Shown in pieces: positions 20,696 to 29,809 of a DNA stretch of 64,000 nt (its first letter is position 1; the number at the start of each line of letters is the position of its first letter). The DNA is from Deltaproteobacteria bacterium (GTDB lineage: Bacteria; Desulfobacterota; Desulfuromonadia; Desulfuromonadales; Geopsychrobacteraceae): NCBI GenBank assembly GCA_024279255.1, contig JAJRRT010000107.1, positions 62,001-126,000 of the forward strand, given 5' to 3'. Below the pieces are notes generated by a model. It had not been told where the DNA came from, searched no databases, and was given only the letters and a program-made list of their open reading frames with translations. The position numbers were made by a program, and so were the translations under genes.

Positions 20696-22810
20696 CTAGC
20701 GCGGTATAAGGATCCTGAAACTTGTTCCGGTCGCAGCACTCTGGCAGCTGATCCGAACTCCGACATCCTTGGCCATATTCCGCACAATATTGAGACCAAG
20801 ACCAGCATGCCCGCTCCCTTTGGAGCTTTCTACCGGATTGAAAAGCTGATCCAACAGATGCGGGGCGATCCCCGGTCCGTCATCGGCAACCACAATTTCA
20901 ATCTGCTTTTCACCATTGGATTCAATCAGGTCACGGCTCTGCAGTTCGATACGGCCGCCAATGGGTAACGCTTCAGCAGCATTTTTGACCAGGTTGATCA
21001 AAATCTGGCGTAACACGATCGGGTTGATCGAGATGGGCTGCAACTGATCACAAGCAACAACAATTTCAATGTGGCGTGGTTTCAAAATTGTCGGTCTCAG
21101 ACTCATCAGGACCGATTCGATCACTTCCCTAACGTCGACCAGTGAGACCGGCAAAGGAGAGCGTTCCTGTTGGCGACTGTAGTAACTCAGAATCTCACTC
21201 ACGCGCCGAATTTCATCTTCCATGGCACTAAGCACATCTTTATCGCTCTGTTGTTGCCGCAGGACCTGTAGATAGTTGCCGAGTATTGCCAGCGGATTAT
21301 TAATTTCATGTGCGACCCTGCGCAGTTCAATGCGGTCACCACCTCTTCGACCGAGTATTTTCCCCGATTGAAGATGGCTCCTCAGCCCGCGCCCGATGGC
21401 GTTGACGAGTACCCGCGTTTCGCTGGCGATAATCGTCTCAAGATCTTGTTTTTCATCCAGCCCGATGGCCACCACTCCAAACTGATCTTCTGTCGACAAC
21501 GTCAGGCAGACAAAGCGTGTACTTGTAGATAAACGTAAAATGGTCTGGTCAACAATTGAGATCTCACTGCTGTCACTGTTTGCCGTATCGTGAACGCCTC
21601 CTTCGATCAAACAGCGAGCAATGAGGCTAAAAGCCGGATCTATCGGAACCTGTAGATCAGCAACAAGTTGTGACTGCCCGGGAACCTGCAAACCATAGAG
21701 CACACCCTTATGTGCATCGGCCAGCAGAAAAATTGTTTCTTTAACGTCCAATTTCTGCAAGAGCAGGCTGCGCCCTTCGTTCAGAAGCTGCGGCTGACTT
21801 TCACAATTGCCAATTTGCACCAAGCTGGCCTGCCTTTCAGCCAGTGAAAATACCAATTTTTCAAGTTGCAGGACGTTTTCCTGCTCTTCCTGGTACGACC
21901 GGGCAGGGTCACCCGTGAGCTCTGAAAAACCCGAGTACTGCTGCTCAGTCTCAATGCAGATTTTTTGTAACGCCGCAGAACCAAGATCGAAATAGCGTCT
22001 GCCCAGGTCAAGCGTCTCAGGGCTGAGGTTCACAGGAGACAAACTGAGGGCATAAGCCAACTGCAACAAGCGAATTAAAGTGCCACTCCCTTCGGCTTGT
22101 GAATGGTGAAGAAAACGTAGAGCATCAGATAGATATGAATCCAACTGCCAGGTGTCGGTCAGTTCTACTGCAAGCTGCAAATGATCGTAACCGTAAGCCT
22201 GCATCTCATGGTGACAAACCTCGAGGCTGCTGATCGGATTCATGGCCTTCTCGGGGTAATGAATGCTGTCCTGCGCAAAGAGTAACTGCATGCCGATATT
22301 GTGCAGCATCCCGGCGAGCTGAGCTTCTTCAACTTGAGGATATGCGAGCGCTTCAGCCAGGCAACGAGCGGCAACCCCCACCCCACGTGAGCGATGCCAG
22401 AGGGTCTGCCGGAAACCGCTGCGTGGCAGATCAGGTCGTTCCTCAAGATATCGACCCGCAGCACGCAATGCGATGGCAGAAAGGGCATCAATAGAGAGTT
22501 GATCCAGAGCGACCGAAAGTGGTGATTCGGCCGATGCGGACCCTTTGGAGGTAATCGAAGCGGCGTGTAGAATTCTGACCGTTAAGGCAGCGTCTTGCTG
22601 AAGAATATTGATAAAATGTTGGCGAGATTCTTGACGTAAACATGCATCAAGAAATTGAACCAGAACGCGAGGACACGAAAAGAGCTGGTCAATCGACTTA
22701 CGGCAGGGTTTATGGGGCGTGGGTTGATTCATACGCTGCAAGCTCCGGTGCCGAACTGGTGGTCTGACTTGAAGATCGATAGCCCACCTTGCCATCATCA
22801 GGCTGAACAT
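20696..22810 (-). CDS. HDOD-domain sensor histidine kinase
   Basis: N-terminal HDOD (DQLFSCPRVLVQFLDACLRQESRQHFINILQQDAALTVRIL...), H-box RRVAHEINNPLAILGNYLQ, HATPase VVADDGPGIAPHLLDQLFNPVESSKGSGHAGLGL. Start may be MNQPTPH near 22732. Confidence 0.9.
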   Translation of the reverse strand: MFSLMMARWAIDLQVRPPVRHRSLQRMNQPTPHKPCRKSIDQLFSCPRVLVQFLDACLRQESRQHFINILQQDAALTVRILHAASITSKGSASAESPLSVALDQLSIDALSAIALRAAGRYLEERPDLPRSGFRQTLWHRSRGVGVAARCLAEALAYPQVEEAQLAGMLHNIGMQLLFAQDSIHYPEKAMNPISSLEVCHHEMQAYGYDHLQLAVELTDTWQLDSYLSDALRFLHHSQAEGSGTLIRLLQLAYALSLSPVNLSPETLDLGRRYFDLGSAALQKICIETEQQYSGFSELTGDPARSYQEEQENVLQLEKLVFSLAERQASLVQIGNCESQPQLLNEGRSLLLQKLDVKETIFLLADAHKGVLYGLQVPGQSQLVADLQVPIDPAFSLIARCLIEGGVHDTANSDSSEISIVDQTILRLSTSTRFVCLTLSTEDQFGVVAIGLDEKQDLETIIASETRVLVNAIGRGLRSHLQSGKILGRRGGDRIELRRVAHEINNPLAILGNYLQVLRQQQSDKDVLSAMEDEIRRVSEILSYYSRQQERSPLPVSLVDVREVIESVLMSLRPTILKPRHIEIVVACDQLQPISINPIVLRQILINLVKNAAEALPIGGRIELQSRDLIESNGEKQIEIVVADDGPGIAPHLLDQLFNPVESSKGSGHAGLGLNIVRNMAKDVGVRISCQSAATGTSFRILIPR

Positions 22811-22967
22811 TATGATTCAACATGACGTACCAGAATAATCTTTCTCACAGGTTTTACGCAAGCTGAATGATGTTAAACATTGTTAAAAATCAATAAGCTA
22901 GGAGATCTTTGGCCTATTCCGGTCGATAAAAAAATCTCACGATATGGCCAATCGTACTGCTTATCCC

Positions 22968-23384
22968 TTAGCCAAAAAAACTCTTAATTTTTGAAAGAAT
23001 TCCCTGAGTATCAGAAGATTGTTCAGCACTTGAAGGAGATGCAAGCCGCACTGAAATGACTTCACCATTCCCCCAGGGCCACCATGCGGCGAAGATCAGG
23101 ACATTTCCTTCAGGATCGGTGGTGAAGAGAAGTTGATTATCACGCAGGTCTCCCAGATCTCCAGATTTAGTCTTGATTTGCTCAGGTGCTTTGCGAATTG
23201 AACGACTGTCCCACTTAAAGCCGAGGTGCCGTTCAAGAACGGTACGAACCTCATTCTGCTTGTCGGTAGAAAACTCTGCGACGAGGGCATTAAAGCCACT
23301 GTCCCATTTCCATGACAAAACACGCTCAAAGTCATTCAGCAACTCTTTGCAAAGGTCCTTGATCTGTGCCTTATCCAGGTACAT
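22968..23384 (-). CDS. hypothetical protein
   Basis: 138-aa ORF MYLDKAQIKDLCKELLNDFERVLSWKWDSGFNALVAEFS...; no family recognised. Confidence 0.55.
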   Translation of the reverse strand: MYLDKAQIKDLCKELLNDFERVLSWKWDSGFNALVAEFSTDKQNEVRTVLERHLGFKWDSRSIRKAPEQIKTKSGDLGDLRDNQLLFTTDPEGNVLIFAAWWPWGNGEVISVRLASPSSAEQSSDTQGILSKIKSFFG

Positions 23385-23463
23385 TTACCCCTCCCTTTGG
23401 TATGCAACCTAACGGTCAACTTTGAAAAACAATGAACCGAATTACTCTCTGCAAGCCATCGCA

Positions 23464-23700
23464 TCATTCGGTTTTATGGATCATTTGGTCCTTATTCTGG
23501 GTCCCGGTTGAAACCAGGTCGCGGAACAGGCCGACAGCATAGAGAAATGCGGCCATAATTAAAAAGAGAAGAGCAAGCTTAAGGCTTTTTTTCGGATATT
23601 TATAAATGATGACGAGCAGGATGAGCACAACCACTGCAATCACAAATGGATACTGATTGTACAGGCTGTGAGCATAGCTTTCGATACTATCGAAATTCAT
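23464..23700 (-). CDS. small membrane protein
   Basis: Internal start MNFDSIESYAHSLYNQYPFVIAVVVLILLVIIYKYPKKSLKLALLFLIMAAFLYAVG; two TM segments. Confidence 0.55.
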   Translation of the reverse strand: MNFDSIESYAHSLYNQYPFVIAVVVLILLVIIYKYPKKSLKLALLFLIMAAFLYAVGLFRDLVSTGTQNKDQMIHKTE

Positions 23701-23800
23701 AATTCCTCGACAGGAAGCGATTAACGGATGAGCCTGCAAAAATAGATGATTAACATCATCTACAAGTGCCACAAGATCAGGCTTGCAAAACAGCTACTGG

Positions 23801-24787
23801 CTAAACCCGCAGCAGCGCAGCCGCCCAGGTAAAACCGGCGCCAAAGGTGACAAACCCGACCAAAGAGCCGTCTTTAAGTTCGCCGCTACGGCGAAGCTCA
23901 TCAAGGGCGATAGGAATAGAGGCTGCCGAGGTATTGCCGTAGCGATCAACATTAACGAAGACCTTCTCCATCGGCATTTTGCAGCGTTTGGCGACCGCCT
24001 CGATAATACGCAGGTTCGCCTGATGGGGGATCAGCAGGTCGAGGTCATCGCCACTCAACCCCGCCCGATCCAATACCTGTTTCAGGACGCTGGTCATGGA
24101 GGTCACGGCGTGGCGAAAGACCTCTTTTCCCTCCATCCGGATGGTATGTAACTGTGCAGCGACATTCGCTGTGGTCGGCGGGTTAACACAACCGCCACCG
24201 GGGTTATAGAGCAGGCCACTATGCGCCCCGTCGCTCTGCAGACAGGTTTGCAGCAGACCGCGCTCGCCGTCAGAAGGGCCCAGAACCACTGCGCCAGCGC
24301 CATCGCCGAACAGGACGCAGGTATCACGATCCTGCCAGTTGACCATCGAAGTGAGAACCTCGCCACCAATGACCAGTACCCGGCGATATCCGGAAGCCAT
24401 CATCAGCCCTTCAACCACCTGCAAACCATAGAGAAAGCCGGAACAGGCCGCAGAGATGTCAAAAGCCACCGCATTTTTAGCCCCGAGCTTCTCCTGCACC
24501 AGACAGGATGTCGCAGGGAATTTCATATCACCGGTCACCGTACCGAGCACAATCAGATCTATCTCCTCGGCCGTTACACCAGCATCTTCCAGGGCGTTAC
24601 GAGCAGCCTCGGTCGCCAGATCAGACAGAGCGGTTCCCGGCTCAGCAACGTGGCGCTGCCTGATTCCCGTACGCGCAACGATCCACTCGCTGGAGGTCTC
24701 GACCATCTGTTCCAGATCCGTATTTGTGAGGATCTTCTCCGGTACGGCACGCCCGGTTCCCAGCAGCATCATTAGTGGTTTTTTCAA
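23801..24787 (-). CDS. fabH: beta-ketoacyl-ACP synthase III
   Basis: FDISAACSGFLYGLQ (active Cys), LIPHQANLRIIEAVAKR, NVDRYGNTSAASIPIALDE. Confidence 0.95.
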   Translation of the reverse strand: MKKPLMMLLGTGRAVPEKILTNTDLEQMVETSSEWIVARTGIRQRHVAEPGTALSDLATEAARNALEDAGVTAEEIDLIVLGTVTGDMKFPATSCLVQEKLGAKNAVAFDISAACSGFLYGLQVVEGLMMASGYRRVLVIGGEVLTSMVNWQDRDTCVLFGDGAGAVVLGPSDGERGLLQTCLQSDGAHSGLLYNPGGGCVNPPTTANVAAQLHTIRMEGKEVFRHAVTSMTSVLKQVLDRAGLSGDDLDLLIPHQANLRIIEAVAKRCKMPMEKVFVNVDRYGNTSAASIPIALDELRRSGELKDGSLVGFVTFGAGFTWAAALLRV

Positions 24788-25036
24788 TAGCTTTATTCCT
24801 CATGTTCAGAATCTATTTATAGTCAGGAAAATAGCACAGCCTCCCCCCCTCTCTCAAGAGGGAGCGACACCACCACCCGATTTTCATTAGCTCAAGCCGA
24901 CTCAAGTCAATTTTCGCCACTGCGATGGCAGCTAACACAGGTGCTCAGAAATCTGCGCCCTCGCACTGCGGCGCAAAGTTCGCTATCATGAACAAGGAAT
25001 CTCGAGCCGTTCGACCCTGCCAGTCTGCTTTCAAAC

Positions 25037-26422
25037 ATGGATTCAACCATGACCACAACATCCACCTCCCCGTTCAAGATTCCCAACGTTCGACTCTTCA
25101 TCCTCTTTCGTGTTTTGTTCAATGCGCGTTTTTATTACCCGGTCTTCTCAATTCTGTTTCTCGATTTCGGCCTGACCCTCGCGCAGTTCGCCGTGCTGAA
25201 TGCGGTTTGGGCTGCGACCATAGTACTTTGTGAGGTCCCATCCGGAGCTCTGGCTGACAGTTTCGGACGACGCAACCTATTGGTCTTTGCCGGAGCCCTG
25301 ATGGTTATCGAAATCGCGCTCTGGGCCTTCGTGCCACTCGGCAACCTGAACCTGCTGTTCTGGGCATTTGTCCTTAATCGTATCCTGAGTGGTATGGCTG
25401 AAGCTGCCGCGAGTGGGGCTGATGAAGCGCTGGCCTATGACAGTTTGCAACAGCAGGGAAATATTGATGATTGGGGACGAGTCCTGGAGCGACAGACTCA
25501 GGTTCAGTCTGCCGGTTTTGTCATCGCTATGACCTTAGGTGGCGTTCTTTACGACCCGAATTTACTGCAGACACTGTTCAGTTTCATTGGACATCCCTGG
25601 GATATCACCCGTTCAATCACGCTCCGCTTGCCGATCTATTTTACTCTAGCCACCGCAGTATTAACCCTGCTGACAACCCTGCGTATGCGTGAAGTGACTC
25701 ATCTCGAGTCCAGCACAGAGATCAACCACGAACAGTCAATTTCTTCTGCGTTTCGTCTGGTCTGGCAGGCTGGTCGCTGGATTTTCAATACGCCCTTTGT
25801 TCTGGCATTAATGCTCTTCGGTCTGTTGGGTGACAGCGTTATCCGCATGATTCTGACCATGGCCAGCCAGTATTATCGAATCATCGAAATTCCTGAGTCC
25901 CTGTTTGGTGTCTTCGGCTCACTTCTGGCCATGCTAGGATTTGTCATGCCGGGCCTGGCACGCCGTTTAACCGAAACTCGCACCCCACTGTTCAATCTGC
26001 TGTTGACTGCGGCGATGATTCTGCTCGGTCTCGTCGGACTCTGTTTCGTCTGGCCGTGGGCCGGGCTTTTACCAGCACTGCTTCTATTCAGCTGTATGTT
26101 CCTGATCGGCTTTTTTCTGAGTCACTACCTGAACCAGGCAACCAGTTCGGAGCAACGCGCTACGGTGCTCAGCTTCAAGGGTTTATTTCTCAATTTAGGT
26201 TACGGCGGAATCGGTATTTTCTACGCCTTGCTACTCGCCATGTTGCGGAAGCAGACCATAGCAGTCCAACCAGCAATCGCCGAAGAACTATTGAAAAACC
26301 AGGTTTTCATTGATTCACTCCCCTGGTTCGTCAGTTATTTCTGCGGCTTGCTGGCAATCTTGTTATTGCTCTCATATAAACTGTTACGCACACAGAAGAC
26401 CCCGCCACTCAATGAATCCTGA
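25037..26422 (+). CDS. MFS transporter
   Basis: 461 aa, multi-TM; VPSGALADSFGRRNLLVFAGALMV MFS motif A. Confidence 0.88.
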   Translation: MDSTMTTTSTSPFKIPNVRLFILFRVLFNARFYYPVFSILFLDFGLTLAQFAVLNAVWAATIVLCEVPSGALADSFGRRNLLVFAGALMVIEIALWAFVPLGNLNLLFWAFVLNRILSGMAEAAASGADEALAYDSLQQQGNIDDWGRVLERQTQVQSAGFVIAMTLGGVLYDPNLLQTLFSFIGHPWDITRSITLRLPIYFTLATAVLTLLTTLRMREVTHLESSTEINHEQSISSAFRLVWQAGRWIFNTPFVLALMLFGLLGDSVIRMILTMASQYYRIIEIPESLFGVFGSLLAMLGFVMPGLARRLTETRTPLFNLLLTAAMILLGLVGLCFVWPWAGLLPALLLFSCMFLIGFFLSHYLNQATSSEQRATVLSFKGLFLNLGYGGIGIFYALLLAMLRKQTIAVQPAIAEELLKNQVFIDSLPWFVSYFCGLLAILLLLSYKLLRTQKTPPLNES

Positions 26423-26511
26423 TCCCCATTATCTGCTGTTGCACTATTCCCAAAACCCTGAAAATGTTTAAATGATAAAATATTTCTTCTCTAAAGACAG
26501 GAGCGACAGAT

Positions 26512-27042
26512 ATGGCACGCATCTCTCTATCGACAAACGATAACGCCGAGCAAAAAGTTACAACTCTCTTTGCAGAGATCGAAGGGGCTTTCGGCATGGT
26601 CCCTAATCTTTTCAAGGCCTATGCGCATCACCCACCTCTTTTGCATGCGAACTGGAGCAAAGTTAAAGCCGTGATGATGGGGGGCAGCCTGAGTCGTAAG
26701 CTCAAGGAGACCATCGCGGTACACGTCTCAAAAGATAACAGTTGTTCATATTGTGTGGCTGCACATACCGGCGCGCTACATGCGATCGGGGTGACTGATG
26801 AAGAGCTGAAAACGATTCTGGATGATCTGGAAAATGCCGACTTCACACCAAAGGAAAAAGCCTTGATCGATTTCGCTCGAAAAGCAAATTCGAGCCCGTT
26901 GCGAATTCCTGATGATGAGTTTGCCGCGTTACAAAAAAACGGTGCGAGCGAGGCGGAGATTGTTGAAGCCTTAGGGGTAATGGAGCTCTTCACCGCCTTT
27001 AACAAATTTCTGGATTCCCTCGAAGTCGATATCGACTTTTAA
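26512..27042 (+). CDS. carboxymuconolactone decarboxylase / AhpD-like peroxidase-related protein
   Basis: LKETIAVHVSKDNSCSYCVAAHTGALHAIG (CxxCxxxH). Confidence 0.9.
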   Translation: MARISLSTNDNAEQKVTTLFAEIEGAFGMVPNLFKAYAHHPPLLHANWSKVKAVMMGGSLSRKLKETIAVHVSKDNSCSYCVAAHTGALHAIGVTDEELKTILDDLENADFTPKEKALIDFARKANSSPLRIPDDEFAALQKNGASEAEIVEALGVMELFTAFNKFLDSLEVDIDF

Positions 27043-27054
27043 AGGAAATCAGTA

Positions 27055-27645
27055 ATGTGGGATAAACGTTATCTGACCGACGAATTTGTCTATGGTAAAG
27101 AACCAAACGGGTTTCTGCGTGAGGCAAGTCGCGAACTGACTCCGGGCAGAGTTCTCTGCCTGGCTGAGGGGGAAGGTCGCAATGCAGTTTTTCTGGCTGA
27201 AAGCGGACATGAAGTAACCGCGGTCGATGCCTCTGCGGTCGGTCTGGCAAAGGCGCAACGACTGGCCACTGAACGTGGAGTACAAATCACAACCGAAGTG
27301 GCCGATCTGTCCGGGTACGCGATCGAGATTGAAAGTTGGGACACAATTGTTTCAATTTTCTGTCATGTCCCGCAGGAAATCAGAATAGAGATTCACAGAA
27401 AGGTCGTTGCTGGCCTGAAATCTGGCGGCAGATTCATACTGGAAGCTTACACCCCGGCGCAACTCGAACTAGGCACCGGTGGTCCACCAGTCAGAGAACT
27501 GATGATGTCATTGGCCGGGCTGAAGCTGGAACTGGCCGGGCTCGACTTTGAACATGCGCTGGAGACCGAACGCGAAATTATCGAAGGCAGCCTGCACACC
27601 GGACGGGGTGCTGTCGTTCAAATCATCGCGCGCAAGCCTTGCTGA
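27055..27645 (+). CDS. class I SAM-dependent methyltransferase (TehB-like)
   Basis: MWDKRYLTDEFVYGKEPNGFLRE...GRVLCLAEGEGRNAVFLAESGHEVTAVDAS. Confidence 0.88.
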   Translation: MWDKRYLTDEFVYGKEPNGFLREASRELTPGRVLCLAEGEGRNAVFLAESGHEVTAVDASAVGLAKAQRLATERGVQITTEVADLSGYAIEIESWDTIVSIFCHVPQEIRIEIHRKVVAGLKSGGRFILEAYTPAQLELGTGGPPVRELMMSLAGLKLELAGLDFEHALETEREIIEGSLHTGRGAVVQIIARKPC

Positions 27646-27719
27646 GTCAACTTAAGAGCACACGTCCCACCCGGTTCATGAATGAATCGACACTCTTTCA
27701 TACTTTGCGACGGATAATT

Positions 27720-28470
27720 AGGGACGCTTCACTATTTTTCAAGTTTCTCCGCCACTTTGCAGGGGCGGCCAACCCTCTTCGCCCTGATCTTACGGTTCAG
27801 TTCATATTCGATGGTATCAATAAAACTGTCGGCACCGAAGGGACGACCACTGCGGGTCGCTTTGCGGATGGCTCTGTTCTGGGCTTCATCCTCAATTTTG
27901 AAAAAAGCGGCATAATCGTCGCGCGCCGCAGGTTCAAGCCAATCCGATTGACACAGCAAACCATCAGTCGCATCGGTCAAATGAAGTCTCGCGCTCGACC
28001 AGCGATAATCCTCCGCGTGTTCAGCCAACCCGCCCTTAAGGGGATTGCGTTCGATATATCGTGCTACCGCCCACAAATACTCATCATTCTCGACCACACA
28101 GGAAAAGAAACGATTTTGCCAGATTCGTCCAGATTGGCCCAGCTTGCGGTTGAGATACTGAGTGTAGACCAAGTTTGTCAACCCAATGCCACGCGCCAAC
28201 GAGATCTCACTTTCCGGTACAACCAGCAGGTGCACATGGTTATCCATCAGACACCAGGCCCAGATCTGCAAACCGTACTTTTGTGCATAACCCGCAAGCA
28301 GATTAAGGTATGTCTGACGGTCTTCGTCATCAAAAAAGACGGCCGAGCGATTGTTGCCGCGCTGGGTAATGTGATGAGGATACCCGGGGGCTATGATGCG
28401 TGCGATTCTTGGCATAAGAAAAGGATAGATTGGATAGCAGCATAAATCAACTAAATAGGGAAGTGTCCCT
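27720..28470. mobile_element. RAYT/Y1-transposase unit bounded by imperfect 18-bp inverted repeats
   Basis: AGGGACGCTTCACTATTT (27720-27737) versus reverse complement of 28453-28470, AGGGACACTTCCCTATTT: 16/18 identical. Confidence 0.55.
27732..28415 (-). CDS. REP-associated tyrosine transposase (Y1_Tnp / IS200-like domain)
   Basis: MPRIARIIAPGYPHHITQRGNNRSAVFFDDEDRQTYL...AWCLMDNHVHLLVVP (HUH), YIERNPLKGGL..AEDYRWSSA. Confidence 0.92.
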   Translation of the reverse strand: MPRIARIIAPGYPHHITQRGNNRSAVFFDDEDRQTYLNLLAGYAQKYGLQIWAWCLMDNHVHLLVVPESEISLARGIGLTNLVYTQYLNRKLGQSGRIWQNRFFSCVVENDEYLWAVARYIERNPLKGGLAEHAEDYRWSSARLHLTDATDGLLCQSDWLEPAARDDYAAFFKIEDEAQNRAIRKATRSGRPFGADSFIDTIEYELNRKIRAKRVGRPCKVAEKLEK

Positions 28471-28641
28471 GTTTTAGTTTTCTATATACTCAATGAGGAT
28501 TAGAGTTAGAAAGGTACAGAATCGATGGACTTGTGTCATACCTCCCCTCAACAAAGTTATTGTATGTCTCGTTGTATTTCTCGTCACCTCGACTGTGATA
28601 ATTTGTTGGGCTCACAAAACACCTCAGAAGCATCACACGCA

Positions 28642-29001
28642 CTAGTGAAAATTGAGCCTCTCAGAAAGTAATGCGGCATTCCTGGCAGTAGAGTAGTCAT
28701 CACCAAAAGCAGCATTTTTTACGATTATGGCTAAAAATTTTTGCTTCTCTGAGAGGGATGGTAGATCACGAACCAGATAGAAAGCTTCAGAAAAATTATT
28801 GTTTGCCAAGCAGCTCTGGATCATCGCCAATCTATGGGTCAGGACGAATGGTCGGTCGAGTTGCCTTAAAATTTTCAAAGCAGCAAAAACATCCCCTTTC
28901 TTGATTTTCTTTTCGAGTCGTATTTCGAGCTCTCTCTGAGAAAGAATTTTTTCTTCGTCTGCAAGCCTAAAAAACTTTTTTATAAACTTTAGATATCTCA
29001 T
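28642..29001 (-). CDS. hypothetical helical-repeat protein
   Basis: 119 aa, KIKKGDVFAALKILRQLDRPFVLTHRLAMIQSCLANNNFSEAFYLVRDL; TPR-like pattern. Confidence 0.5.
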   Translation of the reverse strand: MRYLKFIKKFFRLADEEKILSQRELEIRLEKKIKKGDVFAALKILRQLDRPFVLTHRLAMIQSCLANNNFSEAFYLVRDLPSLSEKQKFLAIIVKNAAFGDDYSTARNAALLSERLNFH

Positions 29002-29035
29002 GTGTGATTTCTACCATTGTCGGTATAACGATTAA

Positions 29036-29797
29036 CTAACCTGGGGTTTTTCCGAGAAGGCGTAAAAGGCCATCCAGAACGGTGTAAGGATGAGGCGGAC
29101 AACCCGGAATATACAAATCCACCGATAACAGGTTGCCAATCCCATGATTGACCTCCGGGCTCTGACAGAAAGGCCCCCCTGCGATTGCGCAGGCTCCGGA
29201 AGCGATGACCAGTTTCGGATCGGGGATGGCGGCGTAGGTATCAAGCAAGGCACTTTTCATATTTTCAGTCACTGGGCCGGTCACCAGCATGCCGTCGGCA
29301 TGGCGCGGCGAGGCGACAAACTGGATGCCGAAGCGACCAAGGTCGAAGACCAGTGTACCGAGGACATTGATATCGGCCTCACAGGCGTTGCAGCCACCGG
29401 CTGAGACCTGACGTAATTTCAGGGATCGACCGAAGAGCTTGTGCATCTTCTTTCCAAGTTTATCGGCCAGACGGTAGGCTTCATCATTCAACAGCAGCCC
29501 TTCGCGCAGGGAGGTCGCAAGGCGGTAATCATTGCTGAAGGTCAGAGCGCCATACTCAATAGCCGCCGGGCAGTCGGCGCAAAACAGGCAACGACCGAGA
29601 TCGATCTGAAGTTCACCCTCGTGGTCACTCAGGGCGGCGAAAGGACAGCTGACGACTGCCGCGCTAAGCGTCTGGGGAGATAGGTTTTCTGACACGCGTG
29701 GCAGTCCACGGAAGCGTTGCGGAAGCGTCGGTTCGATCTGAGGATATTTGGCGGTACGGTGTCCCTGTCGCAGACGTTCACGGATGATACTCAACAT
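29036..29797 (-). CDS. Hyf/Ech-type small subunit (NuoB-like) with N-terminal half-ferredoxin domain; Ehr-type complex
   Basis: GGCNACEADI...SGACAIAGGPFC...IPGCPPHPYTVLDGLLRLL; N-terminal SCPFAAL...CLFCADCP. Confidence 0.9.
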   Translation of the reverse strand: MLSIIRERLRQGHRTAKYPQIEPTLPQRFRGLPRVSENLSPQTLSAAVVSCPFAALSDHEGELQIDLGRCLFCADCPAAIEYGALTFSNDYRLATSLREGLLLNDEAYRLADKLGKKMHKLFGRSLKLRQVSAGGCNACEADINVLGTLVFDLGRFGIQFVASPRHADGMLVTGPVTENMKSALLDTYAAIPDPKLVIASGACAIAGGPFCQSPEVNHGIGNLLSVDLYIPGCPPHPYTVLDGLLRLLGKTPG

Positions 29798-29809
29798 AAG
29801 GATATTCCT

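Noticed and set aside
27639-28445. 268-aa plus-strand ORF opposite the transposase
   Set aside because: Antisense shadow of the clear RAYT/Y1 gene.
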